The translations under genes were made by a program, and so were the position numbers. The notes below the pieces were generated by a model that was not told the DNA's origin, made no database searches, and saw only the letters and a program-made list of their open reading frames with translations. From assembly GCA_964531675.1 (NCBI GenBank), contig CAZHFW010000002.1:62001-126000 (forward strand): 64,000 bases of DNA, read 5' to 3'. Within the stretch, counting starts at the first letter, position 1. Every line of letters begins with the position of its first letter. Source of the DNA: CAZHFW01 sp964531675 (GTDB lineage: Bacteria > Planctomycetota > Phycisphaerae > Phycisphaerales > UBA1924). Positions 8,556 through 22,500 of the stretch are shown piece after piece.

Positions 8556-10237
8556 TCGAGAGACTTTCCTTCCTCCGCCCGGAGATCGCGCTGTTCCTGA
8601 CCACCTGCGTGGTCATGGTGCTCGGTCTGTCTCGCTCGCTCGCATGGCGCAAGCTCACCGCGCCCGTCGCGGGCATCGGTCTGGTGGTCGCGGCGTATCT
8701 GGCGTGGACCTCCACGCCCACCGGCGCGGGGCTCACGCCTGCCGCGGGTCAGACGCTGCTCCCCATGATGCCCATCTACGCCAAGACGCTCATCTGTCTG
8801 GTGGCGCTCCCGATCCTCATGCTCCTGGCCGGGACCGTTGACCGCGCCGAAGAGGAGCGCGTGGCCCGCGGCGGACGGTTCGAGGCCCTGCGGGCCAACC
8901 GCGCCGAGTTCTACTCGTTCTTCCTCTTCTCGATCACCGGGCTCCTGCTCTGCGCTTCCGCGGATGACCTGATCTGGCTCTTCCTGGCCCTCGAACTCAC
9001 CAGCCTCCCGACGTACATCATGGTGACGATGTCGTCCCGCCGCGGCGCCGCCCACGAAGCGGGCGTCAAGTACTTCTTCCTCGGCGCGCTGGGCGCCGCG
9101 ATCTTCCTCTATGGCTTCGCCCTCATCTACGGCGGAACGGGCTCGACCAACCTCAACCTCATCCACCAGATCATCGTCTCGGGCGGCCTCAACACCATCA
9201 CCCTGCTCGGCTTCATGCTCGCGATCGTCGGCCTCGGCTTCAAGATCGCCTCGGTGCCCATGCACTTCTACACGGCCGACGTTTACCAGGGTGCTGCACC
9301 CCAGGTCTCGGCCATGCTCGCCTTCGTCCCCAAGACCGCGGGCTTCCTGGGCCTGCTCCTGCTCCTCTCGGCCATCGGCTGGAACTTCGCGGGCGACCCC
9401 ATGGAAGGCGGCAAGTTCCTCACCTCCGCCACCGGCGGCTACCTGCCCGAACCCATCCGCATCCAGCTCTGGGTCATGGCCGCCCTCACCATGACCGTCG
9501 GCAACGTGCTCGCGGTGCTCCAGACGTCCGTGAAGCGCATGCTCGCCTACTCCTCGATCGCGCACTCGGGCTACATGCTCGTCGGCCTCGTCGCCGGCCC
9601 CGGCGATGGCACCTTCGCCAAGAACGGCCTGGCCGCGGTCCTCTTCTACCTGATGTCCTACGGCGTCATGAACCTCGGCGCCTTCGCGGTGCTCGCCTGC
9701 CTCGAGCGCCCCGCGCGCCGCGGCGAGGAAGACCCCCGCGAAGTCGATCACGTCGATGACCTGCGCGGCCTCTGGCAGGCCCATCCCATGCTCGCGATCA
9801 TCATGAGCGTCAGCTCGCTCAGCCTGCTCGGCCTCCCGCCTCTGCTCGGCTTCTTCGGCAAGGTCCCGCTCTTCACCGCCGCCATCAACTCGGGCGAGAT
9901 CCCCTTGGTCGTGATCCTCGGCCTGAACTCGGCGATCGCCGCGTTCTACTACCTGCGTCTGGCCGGCCTGCCTTACCTCTCCAACCTCGAGGCCTCGATC
10001 GAGCCCACCCAGCTGGCGCCCTTCCCGGCGCGCCGTCTGGCGGGACTGATCTCCGTCATGGGCATCGTGGTCCTCGCGATCAGCGGCGACTGGGTCGCGG
10101 GTAAGGCCGAACAGGCCGGCGTCCCGACCGAACTCCCCAGGTCCCGCGCCTTCCCGCCTCCCTCGGCCCAGCTCACGCCCGCGCAGCCGACAACCGCATC
10201 CACGCAGACGCCGGTGCATGCCGCGACCGGGATCTGA
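8552..10237 (+). CDS. nuoN: NADH-quinone oxidoreductase subunit N
   Basis: Antiporter-like subunit of complex I, 561 residues. It shows the typical NuoN segments LFLALELTSLPTYIMV, VKYFFLGALGAAIFLYG, GFKIASVPMHFYTADVYQGA and MLAYSSIAHSGYMLVGL. The C-terminus is a Pro/Thr/Gln-rich tail of about 40 residues. It is the last gene of nuoJKLMN and is followed by a strong terminator. The peripheral-arm genes nuoA-I are not in the window, so this is half of a split nuo locus. Confidence 0.95.
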   Translation: MIERLSFLRPEIALFLTTCVVMVLGLSRSLAWRKLTAPVAGIGLVVAAYLAWTSTPTGAGLTPAAGQTLLPMMPIYAKTLICLVALPILMLLAGTVDRAEEERVARGGRFEALRANRAEFYSFFLFSITGLLLCASADDLIWLFLALELTSLPTYIMVTMSSRRGAAHEAGVKYFFLGALGAAIFLYGFALIYGGTGSTNLNLIHQIIVSGGLNTITLLGFMLAIVGLGFKIASVPMHFYTADVYQGAAPQVSAMLAFVPKTAGFLGLLLLLSAIGWNFAGDPMEGGKFLTSATGGYLPEPIRIQLWVMAALTMTVGNVLAVLQTSVKRMLAYSSIAHSGYMLVGLVAGPGDGTFAKNGLAAVLFYLMSYGVMNLGAFAVLACLERPARRGEEDPREVDHVDDLRGLWQAHPMLAIIMSVSSLSLLGLPPLLGFFGKVPLFTAAINSGEIPLVVILGLNSAIAAFYYLRLAGLPYLSNLEASIEPTQLAPFPARRLAGLISVMGIVVLAISGDWVAGKAEQAGVPTELPRSRAFPPPSAQLTPAQPTTASTQTPVHAATGI

Positions 10238-10284
10238 CGCCCGCGGGTGCATCGACTCTCTTTAGCGCACTCCACGAAACGACC

Positions 10285-10316
10285 AGGCCCGCGGGCGAAA
10301 AGCCGCGGGCCTTTTT
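10285..10316 (+). terminator. Intrinsic terminator after nuoN
   Basis: Perfect 10-bp GC stem (10285-10294 with 10303-10312), 8-base loop, then a run of five T. It ends the nuo operon and separates it from the convergent membrane-protein gene. Confidence 0.9.
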
Positions 10317-10354
10317 CATGCGTGCGTGGACTGGGATCGCCTGAAGCGAACGCT

Positions 10355-11299
10355 TCAGGCCTTCGGCGCGGGCGCCGGAGCCGGAGCAACCTGGGGCTTG
10401 GGCTCGCCCGAGCGCTGGGCCGCGTAGCCGATCAGCCCGAGCATGATCCACAGCACCGCCCACGCCGCGGGCCGTGCCAGCGTCCACGATGCCCAGGGGC
10501 TCTGCGCGAGCGTCGGGGCGTAGCGATCCGTGAACCAGTACGCGCCGCCGAGCCAGAGGGCCGCCCCGATCATCGCGGTGACCATTGCGCCGCCGCGACG
10601 CGGGCTGAGCAGCCCGTAGAGCCCGCCGAAGATCACGCCGAGCGTCGCGCCGCAGAGCATCGCCAGTCGCGGCTCGGAGCCGAGATTGGCCCAGCGTGCC
10701 GCGAGCTGATCTTCGAGTTCGGTGCTGATGGTGCGGAGCGAAGCGGGAACGACTTCCGCGGTGGGCGTGGAGCGCGACTCGACGTGGTCGGCGAGCTTGG
10801 AGCGCACTTGCGAGAAGTCTTCGAAGGACAGCGACGAGAGCTGCTCGCGCACGCGGGCCAAGTGCTCATCAGGCTCAGCGGGTTGGCCGTTGGGCTGCCC
10901 GGTGGGTCGTCCCACGCCGACGAACAGCGCCGCCATCACCGCAGCGCACAGTCCAAGCCCGACGCCCGCGATGCCCGCGACCGCCAGACGGAACAGCGCC
11001 AGCGCCAGTCCCAGGCCGAGCAGGCCGCCGAGCGCGAGCCCCGCGTACGGCGCGGGCACGCCTTTGAGATCGGGGAGTTTCAGTCCTGCTGCGAGTGTGG
11101 ACCCGAAGAGCGCGCCCACGAGCACGCCCGTGAGGACGACCGCGGGCTTGAGCATGCGCGTGCCGGAGATCCACAGGACCAGCCCCGTGACCACGATCGC
11201 GCCCACGAGGATCGCCTCGGGACTGGCGCCGCCCAGGCTCACGGTCGGCATGCCGGTCGTGGTGGGGGCGGGCGGGGTTTGGATCAGGGCCAGCATCAT
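10355..11299 (-). CDS. Uncharacterised multi-pass membrane protein
   Basis: 314 residues with at least seven hydrophobic segments. Residues about 30-130 form a Gly/Leu/Ala-rich block of four closely spaced helices. A hydrophilic domain (about 131-205) with a likely helical stretch, EHLARVREQLSSLSFEDF, follows. Three more helices follow, then a short Pro/Ala/Lys tail. The Gly-rich helix pattern (SGTRMLKPAVVLTGVLVGAL) faintly recalls the TMEM198/DUF4203 membrane family, but this is only an impression. Transcribed alone, convergent with nuo and divergent from pheA. Function not recognised. Confidence 0.75.
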   Translation of the reverse strand: MMLALIQTPPAPTTTGMPTVSLGGASPEAILVGAIVVTGLVLWISGTRMLKPAVVLTGVLVGALFGSTLAAGLKLPDLKGVPAPYAGLALGGLLGLGLALALFRLAVAGIAGVGLGLCAAVMAALFVGVGRPTGQPNGQPAEPDEHLARVREQLSSLSFEDFSQVRSKLADHVESRSTPTAEVVPASLRTISTELEDQLAARWANLGSEPRLAMLCGATLGVIFGGLYGLLSPRRGGAMVTAMIGAALWLGGAYWFTDRYAPTLAQSPWASWTLARPAAWAVLWIMLGLIGYAAQRSGEPKPQVAPAPAPAPKA

Positions 11300-11545
11300 C
11301 GCGCGTGGTGGAGACCTCGTGCATCAGAACCCGCAGTTGGACGTGGGGAATCTGACGCGGTTTGGACCTTTCGGGGGTGAATTCCCGATCGGTCCGGGGA
11401 TCCTTGCAGGTCCACCATAAAGTTTCGGGTTCATGGGCCCGACGTTTTGGCGTTGGACCCCGGATTTTCTCGGTCGTGCAGGATTTCTCATCCCGGAGCC
11501 CTCAGGGTCCGGATAACCCCGGATCACGGGGGCCAGGAGCAGGCG

Positions 11546-12778
<1,233 letters not shown>

Positions 12779-13567
12779 ACCACTCCGGCTGGTGTGAAGA
12801 TCCTGTGCAAATCCGGGACTTACGGATCGGACATCTGGTTTTTTAACCATTTCGACGAACTTGCGGCACTTCCGCTGGAAGTCGGAACAGTGCTCTGCGG
12901 GTTTCGGTATACTGATCGGACGGCCCGGCAAAGCGGGCCGGAGCGCCTTGATTGATCCGGAGCACACTCGACTTGGGCCCCTCCAGACGTTCGGCACGGC
13001 TTGCCGGGCGACCCCCAGGAACGAGGCGTGAGCAAGCCGCCGGGATTGATTGAGGAAGACGCCCGGAAGGGTGCGCCTGTTGGAGGGCGCGGCCTGAGGG
13101 CGACCGTGACACAACGGATCGGAGCGAAGACCGTTCGGCAGCATGGGCTGTCGGGGTCCGCCGTCCATCGGGTCGTTTCGCAGGAAGCGGCAGGGTGGGT
13201 GGGGCTTGGCTGGGGCGGAGCTGGGAGCTGCCACACCGGGTCGGTTGAGGAACGCGTCCGGTCTTAGTAGCGTGTGCGGTTCCTGGCGATGGGAGGGCCG
13301 ACTCTGGTCGGCGGTTCTATTGTCAGGGCCCGCGTCGCAGACCACGCGGCGGGATCGCACAAGGCCGGCTGGTAAGGCCGGCGTGAGCGATCAAAGCCGC
13401 GGGGCACGGAGGCGGCGGCGCCAGGCCGCGACAACCCGGACGAGCGTGAACGGCGAGCGCGCAGCGCAGCCGGGGACGCCGACGCCGGGGTGTTTGCGTC
13501 CGGGGCTGATCGCGGTGACGGAGTTTTGTTCGACGGCGGCAGTTTTCGCCAGGCTTGAGGAGCATCC
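12779..13567 (+). other. 789-bp intergenic region, probable long leader of the giant gene
   Basis: No convincing gene was found; the small open frames have no codon or domain signal. A TATACT box at 12908-12913 could be a -10 element, followed within a few bases by a GC hairpin (GGCCCG, loop, CGGGCC at about 12921-12940). If transcription starts there, the giant gene has an mRNA leader of about 650 bases with several further GC-rich hairpins. GAGGAG, 6 bases before ATG 13568, is the ribosome binding site. Confidence 0.45.
12908..12913 (+). promoter_or_regulatory. Possible -10 box (TATACT) for the giant LEPR gene
   Basis: TATACT matches the sigma-70 -10 consensus at five of six positions and stands out in GC-rich DNA. 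No good -35 hexamer lies at the right distance. A similar TATACT precedes the other long leader in this window, at 35187. Confidence 0.3.
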
Positions 13568-16500
13568 ATGCCTCGCAGCACCAAGGCTCGTTCGTACCTT
13601 CGCTCGTCCCGCCGCTCGGTCGGCACTTCCGGTGGTTCTTCGCCCGCGGCTCTGGCTGTCGGCGCGGGTCTGGCCTCGCGTCCCAGCGTGGACGTGCTCG
13701 AGCCCCGGCAGATGCTCTTCGCACTGACGCTGACCGCCAACGACTTTGATCCGGCCACGGGTCAGTACTCGCGTCAGGTGGATGCCGCCTACTTCGCCCC
13801 TTATCTGCGTTCGTCGATCGACGTCCAGCAGACCCAGCCCCAGACCCGCGCTGAGAACTTCGACCAGCAGAACCTGGGCGCGGTCAACAGCGGGACGATC
13901 CTCCAGCAGTCCTTCATCCGCGTCGTGCACACCATCACGCCCGCGGCCAACGTCTCCATCGTCGGCGCCTACGGCGATCCCCAGCAGACCAACAAGCTCA
14001 TGCTGGTACGCTTCGTCTCCACCGGCCAGAACGTCGCCTTCCGCGTGCAGAACTCGGACACCGACACCGGCCCCGCGCTGGCCTTCTCCCAGATCAGCTT
14101 CGAGGCCCGGGCGGACAACCCCAACAACACCGGCGTCGGTCTGGACACGGACAACACCACCGTTGACCTGATGTTCAACGGCGCGGTGCTGCAGAGCTAC
14201 ACCGGTGCGGCCCTGCGCGCCTTGAGCAACACCGGCACCGGCATCGGCACCTTCTCCTTTCAGGCCACCGGCGGGAACACCGCCTTCGATCAGATCCGCA
14301 TCCGCGCCACCGGCGGCGGCGCTCAGAGCGCCTTCCGCATCGACAACATGAACTTCACCCTGCCGGTGAGCCCCTACCTGGCGCTCCTGCAGTCGCGCGT
14401 CTTCGGCTTCCGCGCCGTCCTGACCGGCCCCATCGGCGCCTCGGCGATCTTCACCGATCTCTACGGCCGCGACATGATTGCGACCCTGGGCATCGGCACC
14501 GCCGCCAACGGCCAGCAGGTCCGATTCGACCTCGACGGCAACGGCATCCCCGAAGGCAACGACGGCATCGGCAAGATCGAGCTCTCCAACACCGACGCCA
14601 CGACCACGCTCACGCTCGTCGGCGGCACCGTCGGCCTTGACACCAATCAGCAGGACATCCTCGTCCTGCCCACCGACTTCACCACCCTCGGCTTCGAGCA
14701 GGCGGGCTTCGGCTTCATCTATTCGTCCCTGGACCGCAGAATGTCGGGCCTTCCCCCGGCGGGCGGCACCGTGATCGTCGGCAGCCCGATCGTTCGCCCC
14801 CTGAACAACTACAACCCGGGCGGCCAGGCCCCGGGCACCGGCTTTGTCGTCACCTCGGGCTTCGCCCGCACCGACCAGGGCGTGGTCGTGCACGGGAGCA
14901 TCGGCTCCATCAACATCCCGGGCTTCGTCTTCGGCTCCTCGAAGATCGAGGGCGCCGCCGAGAAGGTCGCCTTCGGCGCGATCTACGGCTCCATGACCGT
15001 CAATGGCGATCTGAGCCAGTTCATCTCCGCGACCGACGCGGGCCTCTGGTACATCGACACCGGCACCCGTCTGGACTTCACGACCTCGACCCTGAACCGC
15101 ACCGGTTCGCAGCTCATCGTCGGGCGCACGCTCGGCGAGGTCGCCATCGGCGGCCGTTCGCTCCTCGACGTCACGGTCGTCGGCGATCTGAACCAGCCTT
15201 CGCTCCGCCCGCCGCGCGAGGTGTACACCTACCTCGAGCGCGAAGTGACCTACGGCATCGCCCGCGACGCGACCATCACCGCGACCTGGGCCGCGATGGC
15301 CAACAACGCCGCCTTCGCGGTTGCAGCCAACGCCGGCACGTTCCGTCAGGGCGGCCAGGCGGTCCTCTTCGCCGATGGTCTCTACCGCAACGACACGATC
15401 ATGGGCGCCGAGTTCGTCGGCAACGTCGGCACCGGCGTGAAGATCTCGGGCGACCTGGGCGGCGCTGACCCCGCCAACACCACCGCGGATCCCTCTGACG
15501 TCTACGGCTTCCCCGCGGGGCCTGACCAGGAAGTCACCGTCAGCCTCGACCTGAACACCGCCGCGTCCTTCCTCTACTTCCGCATCGTCGATCAGGACGG
15601 ACGCACGATCCAGTCCACCAACCTCAGCGCCGAGACGGGCCGCACCCAGAACCTGCGCTTCCGTCCCCAGCAGCAGAGCGTGTACTACCTCGTCGTGACC
15701 GACCCCTTCGGGTTCAACACCGACGAGGCGATCAACTCGGTGTACACCGTTCAGATCTCGGGCATGACCTCGGTGACGATGGGCTCGTACCACGTCGCGG
15801 CCAGCTCGGGCCAGACCGGTCTGGGCTCGACCTTCACCAACACCGTCACGGTCCTCTCGGGCAGCGTCGGTTCGATCCGCGTCGCCACCGGCAAGGTCGG
15901 CATGGCCAGCGGCGCCGACGAAGACCCCAGCCCCGCCTTCAACTTCGTCGAGACCACCGATGACGCCCGCATGGGCTTCTCGGGCGGCACCTTCTCCATC
16001 GCGGGAAGCCTCATCAACGTCACGGTCGGCAACGACTTCGGCCGTGGCGATCAGGGCGGCGAGCCCAACCTGGTCTTCCAGATCGGCGGCGATCTGGGCT
16101 CGGTGTACACCGGTCTTGTGAACATCGGCGGCACCGTCGGCCCGCAGCAGGGCGACGTCAACCTCCCGGTCATCTTCAACATCGGCGGGCGCGCCGGCGT
16201 CTTCGACATCCGCGGTGCGGTGGGCGTCGACCAGAACAACACGACCAACCAGCGTCAGCAGGAGGGCGAGGGCGCCCTCATCATCAATACTGGCCAGAAG
16301 GGCGGCGATGGCTCCATCGGCATGATCCGCATCGGCTCGATGGTCAACGCCGACTCGATCACCGTTAACACCAGCGCCAACTCCACCATCGGCGCGTACC
16401 TCATCCAGCAGGATCTCCCCCTCGCCAACGACGGGTCCGACGGCATCCGCGACGCCACCTTCGGCACGCGCATCACCCCGGGCTTCAACTCGGACATCCG

Positions 16501-19500
16501 CTTCTTCGACACGCCCGAGATCGACCTGGTCAACTCCAACAACGCGGGCGTCCCGCTCCTCACCGGGACCTGGCAGGAGTTCGTGGACGACGGCGGCGGC
16601 CGTGTGCGCATCCGCGTGAGCGGGACGGGCCTCCCGGTCGGTCAGGTGCGTGGCCGGATCAAGACGCTCCCCGTCGCGGGCTCCCAGGGCGTGGCCATCG
16701 GCCGCCTGGACGCGGTGGACCTGACGGGCGGCGCGACGCTCGAGATCGAGAGCATCGGGACGCCTTCCTCGGGCGACGTGATCTCGATCGGCCGCATCAT
16801 CATCGCCAACTCCGACGTCGGCTCGGGCATCACCATCAAGGGAACGACGCAGGTCGACGTCTGGCAGATCGTGCAGACGGGCGGCGCGGCGATGTCCTTC
16901 ATCAACAATCAGACCACTCTGGGCGACATCGTCGCCATCGACGTGATCGGTCTGACCACGCTGCAGATCACCACGGGCGACCTGGGCCGCACGCAGGTGC
17001 CCGGCTTCGGCCCGCAGCTCATCGGCCCCTACCTGGGCCTGGCGCGCGGCCTGGTCGGGACCGTCGGCGGGGCCCTGGGCATCCCGGGCGAGATCATGCA
17101 CAACGGCCAGTGGAGCGGCGCGACCTTCCGCGCTCTGAACTCCACCGCCACCGGCGGCGCGACCGCTGCTGCGGACGATCTGGGCGCTCCCTTTGATCCG
17201 TACCTCAACGGCATCGTCATCCGCACCGGCGACATCCAGGACGTTCAGGTCGGCGGCGCCATCGGCGACGTCATCATGCAGGGCGGCTCGGCCCAGGGCA
17301 CCGGCGGCACCGCGGCCAACGGCAACATCATCCGCCTGACCGCCAACTTCGACCGCACCACGCCCGCGGGCCGCTTCGACGGCATCATCGGCACGATCTT
17401 CGGTCAGACCCTCTCGCTCATCAACGTGGGCGACGGCCTGGCCCAGAACGACGGCGCCGCGCTCTCGACCACCGGCATCTTCGCCATCGACGACATCGTC
17501 ACGATCGAAGCGACCCTCACCGGCTCGTTCCTCTCCAGCCGCATCGTCGCCAGCAACGTCGTCGCCCAGGGCGGCCAGGCGTTCAATGGCATCCAGCTGA
17601 TCAACGTCAACAGCAAGGGCGGGGACTTCAAGGACCTCACCATCGCGGTCGGCGATCAGGACGACTTCTGGATCTCGTTCATCTATCCCGACGGCCGGGT
17701 CCCGCGCGGCACCATCAGCGAGATCCGCGGCCGGGACGCGGACTTCTTCCGCGTGTCGGTGTACGCCGCCCAGCTTGACGCGATGAACCTGACCAACGGC
17801 GCGTTCGACGCGTCGGACGTCAGCGTCACCGGAGACATCGGGACGATCATCGCCACCGAGTACCGCAACTCCACGCTCGTCGGCGAGACCGCCGAGTTCC
17901 ACTTCAACCGCTTCATCGTCGGCGGCGACGTGCGTCAGGTGACCACGACCGGCCTGACGGGCGACATGAAGGACCTGTCCTTCGACATCATCGGCTCGTT
18001 CCTCGTGGACGTGTCGGCCCGGAACATCTCGCGCGTCCGTCTGGACGTCGACAACACCATCCCGCTGATCCGCACCGGGGACTCCCTGGTCGGCTCGACG
18101 ATCATCGCCGGCCGCGTCCAGCGCGTCGACGCCAAGGGCAGCATCCGCACCACGGCGTTCAACGTCGCGGGCCCGATCGACGACGTCAAGGCGGGCAACG
18201 CGATCATCAACTCGCAGTTCAACGCCAACGGCCAGTTCGGCACCATCGGCAAGATCACCGCGGCCCAGTTCATGTCGGGCACGATCCGCTCGGCCAACTC
18301 GATCAACACCATCGAGGTGACCGCGGGCGACGCGATCATCGATGTGAAGACCGGGAACGCCGCGACGGGCATCGTCGACACCATCAAGGTGGCGCGCGAC
18401 CTGGACCTCACCAGCGATATCGCGGGCACCGTCAACACGATCACCGCGGGCCGTCACATCGGCAACCGCGCCAAGCCCAACGTCATCGTCGTCCGCGGGA
18501 CCGTCAAGAAGATCGAGGCGGGCGGCCAGCTCTACTCGGACATCCGCGCCGGGCAGACCGTTGAGTCGGTCAAGCTCGGCGCCGTCTCGGCCAAGCCCCA
18601 GGACAACCAGGTCGGCTCGGGCTCGATCATCGCCTTCGGCCGCATCGTCAAGGTCGACGTCGAAGGCGACTTCGGCGGCGACATCATCAGCTACTCGGGC
18701 GGCATCGGGCAGGTGAACATCACCAATGGCTCGTTCTACCCGAAGCGCACCATCGCGGCCTACTCGGGCCACATCGACGCGGTCACCATCACCAACGGCT
18801 CGCTCTTCGGCAACGTCCACGCCGACTGGATCCTCTACCAGCTCGCGGTGAACGGGCTCGCCGACGGCGTGTTCGGCGACATCGGCATCAACCCCGCCAT
18901 GAGCACCGGCGTCTCCTACGACGCCCTGCGCAACCAGCTCCCCGTGGGCGTGGTCCCGACCGCCGCGGTCGATGGCCCGACCATCAGCGCGGGCTGGAAC
19001 GTCGGCGTCGTCTACGTCGGCAACGGCTCCATCTTCGAGACCTCCATCATCGCGGGCCGTGCGATCGGCTACGTCATCGTCAACCGCGGCGACATCACCA
19101 ACGACAACCTCACCCCGACGATCGGCTCGGCGATCGTGGCGGGCGACTCCATCTTCTCCGTCTCGGTCCCGGACGGGTCGATCAACCTCAGCTACATCCT
19201 CGCGGGTCAGACCGACCTGGGCGCCGACAAGCGTCCCACCGGCACCGGCGCCAACCACGACACCGTCAAGAGCGGCTGGATCAACCAGATCTCCGCGGGC
19301 GTGTCCATGTACGCCGTGGTCGTCTCGGCCGGCATGAACTCGGGCACCGACGGGCTGTACAACACCGCCGACGATCTGGTGACCGACGGCGTGTCCTTCG
19401 TGAACACGATCAACTCCCCCGCGGTGACCGCGGTCAGCGTGTTCAGCGACTCCCTGGCGCTGTCGATCCTGAACGACTCGAGGCTCTTCAAGTCGGGCAT

Positions 19501-22500
19501 CAACCTGGCGCTGGAGGAAGGCCGGATCGATCCGGGCTTCGGCGTCGCGGGCCCGGCCATCGGCCCGGCGGGCATCAGCTTCACCTGGGGCGCAGACTCG
19601 GGCACGATCACCTTCAGCGGCCCGGGCCAGGCCTTCTGGGATTCGGCCACCGGCCGCATCGTGGTGTACAACTCGGATCTGTCCTCGACCCTGGTGGTGA
19701 ACTCCACGACCGGGAAGCTGACGGACTTCGACATCGTCACCAACGACGACTGCTCGATCGGCAACATCGTCATCCAGTCCGACCTGTTCGGTGATTCGGA
19801 CATCATCGTCGACGCCTACCTGCAGTCGCTCACCATGGGCAACTACCGCGGGACGGGCGACATCAAGATGGGCGGCGACTTCGGAACGTTCACCTCGGGC
19901 GACTTCCAGGGTGGCACGATCTCCGCGAATCAGACCGCGTACATCAACATCTTCGGAAACTTCGGCGCTGCCAACCCCGATGTGACCAACGAGGCCAAGA
20001 TCGACCTCCTCGCGGTGGGCGCGATCTACGTGGCGGGCGCGGCGCGGGCGACGATCAACGTCGATCGCGACTCGACCGGCATGACCTTCGGCACGCTCGA
20101 CAACGCTCTGGTCCGCTCCGGCACGTCCATCGGCGGGCTGGTCGCGGGCTCGATCAACGAGTCGCGCGTCTCCGCCGGCGACTTCTTCGGCAACCTCAAG
20201 GTCAATGGCGACGTCTTCGACTCGCAGATCATGGTCGGCGGCGATACCGGCTCCGATTCCAACTTCGGAGGCTCGGGCATCAACGCCGACAAGGTCCGCA
20301 CGGGCTTCATGGGCCCGGTGACCATCAGCGGCAACTTCGCCCAGTCCGACCTCACCGCCGGCCGCCTCCGCGGCGCCGACGGGTTCTTCGGAACCGCCGA
20401 CGACCTGGTCGCCGACGGCCGCTCCGTCATCGGCGATGTCACCATCACCGGGACGCAGGTCGGCTCGGACCGCAACTCCGAGTCCTACCGCATCTCGTCC
20501 ACCGGCTCGCTCGGCAAGGTCACCATCGGTGGCCAGCCAGGCAAGGCCACGGGGAACTTCCTCCCCGAGGTGCAGAACACCACCGCCCAGACCTTCCAGG
20601 TCAACGACCTGCAGGTCACCGTGGACAGCCAGGTCTACACCGCCCGCATCTTCTTCAATCAGGCTCCCAACTTCTCCACGCTCTCCCCGGCCCTGTCGGT
20701 GTCCGAGGTGCGCGGCGCGACCCTCATCCGCCTCGTGGAAGGCGTCGACTACACCCTTGCCAACGACGCTGCCAACAACGCGGTCAAGATCATCTTCTCC
20801 CGCTCGGTCACCCAGCGCAACCTGCCGCAGGTCGCGGGCGTCCCCGGTCCGGGCATCTACCGCTTCGATCTGGATCAGAGCCTCTTCCGCGCCCAGCTCA
20901 CCAACGCCCGCCTCGACGGCAATGGCGACGGGACCGCTTCCACCGGCGACAACTACTCGCAGAACGCGATCGTGGGCGACGCCGGCGACAAGGTCTCCTC
21001 CACCCAGGCCAGCTCGTCGGTTGACCCCGCCTACATCGTCGACTTCTACGGCCCGACCAACCTCGACAAGGTCCTCGACAACAACTACACGCCGGACGGA
21101 CTGCCCGACGTCAACAAGACCTTCACGATCCGCGGCGCCATCGGCGATCACCCGGACAACGACACCAACAACTTCCGCTTCGCCGGCGACGTGGACCTCT
21201 ACAGCATCACGCTGCAGGCTGGCCAGATCGTCAGGCTGGGCGCGATGCAGGGTTCGGCCGCCGCGACCAACCTCCGGCTCGTCTCCCCCGACGGCACCGT
21301 CCTGAGCCCCCTGGGCGCGGGCACGCAGGCCGTCAGCCTCCCGAGCACCGCTCCGGGCACCACCGACCTCAGCTTCGAGCAGAACTACCTCATCAAGACC
21401 ACCGGCCAGTACTTCATCTTCGCGGGCAACGCCGCCTTCACCGCTCCCGACGATCTCACCCTGGTCCCCAACCTGGACCCGGTTCCCTCCGGCATCGGCG
21501 ACTACAACTTCTCCCTCCAGATCTACGACGACGGCGACAGCGGCTTCTCCGCCACGACCTCCGCGGGCAACGGCACCAACATCGTCAACGCCCCGGCCCC
21601 CGCCGACTTCGGCAGCGCCGACACCCTCACCATCAACGGGTACACCTTCACCCTCGACCGTGCGACCAACACCGTCTCGGGCAACAACGGCGGCTCGATC
21701 GGTTCCTACCGCTCGGCCGACGGCACCCTCTCGACCTTCCTGGACGCGTCCATCGGGCCGTCGCGCTCGCCGGGCCTGCCTGGCACGATCTTCCCCGACG
21801 TCGACATCTTCCACCTCAACAACCGCCTGGGCATCACGCCCGGGACGCGCATCACCGTCACGGTCCGCCTGAACCAGTTCGGTTCGGACCTGGGCGCCCG
21901 CAACCAGAACATCACCGACGTCACGACCGCCCTGGCCAGCGATTTCCGCGGAGCCGTGCAGTTCGGTGTGTTCCAGACCTCCAACTCGGTCGCGGTTGAC
22001 GACGCCTCCATGGTCTTCTCCCCGACATCCTTCAGCCCCAACGGCGGCACGCCCAACACCGTTATCGCCGACGATGGCTCCACCAAGTACGGCTACGACT
22101 CGCAGGGCGACTTCTACATCTCGTTCCTCGCCCCCAGCCGCTTCGGCTCGGGCGACTCGACCCCCGCCAGCTACGCGGTCTACCTCCAGGGCGTCTATCA
22201 GGCCGACTACCGCCTCGAAGTCGTCACCGCTCCGGGCACCAGCACCCGCACCCGCACCGTCCAGAACGTCCTGCTCGAGTTCAACGGCGGGTCGATCAAC
22301 TGGCTGCAGGTCGCCAAGCAGGTCACCCAGCTCACCGGCTTCTCCTCCTCGGTCCTCGGCTTCACCGGCACCGCCAGCAACGGGCAGACCGTCGACACCT
22401 ACCTCAAGACCCAGGTCCGCGATCAGCTCCAGGCCATCTTCGATGCCGCCGGCCTCAACACCCGCTTCTCCTTCAATCCCACCGACTTCGAGTTCCAGGA

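Noticed and set aside
13001..13267. An 88-codon open frame in the leader of the giant gene.
   Set aside because: No ribosome binding site, no recognisable motif, and several other frames are equally open in this GC-rich stretch.
13340..13440. CAAAGCCGCGGGG-type words that faintly recall a cyclic-di-GMP (GEMM-I) riboswitch.
   Set aside because: The conserved flanking blocks and the paired stems could not be aligned. A covariance-model search would be needed before calling it.
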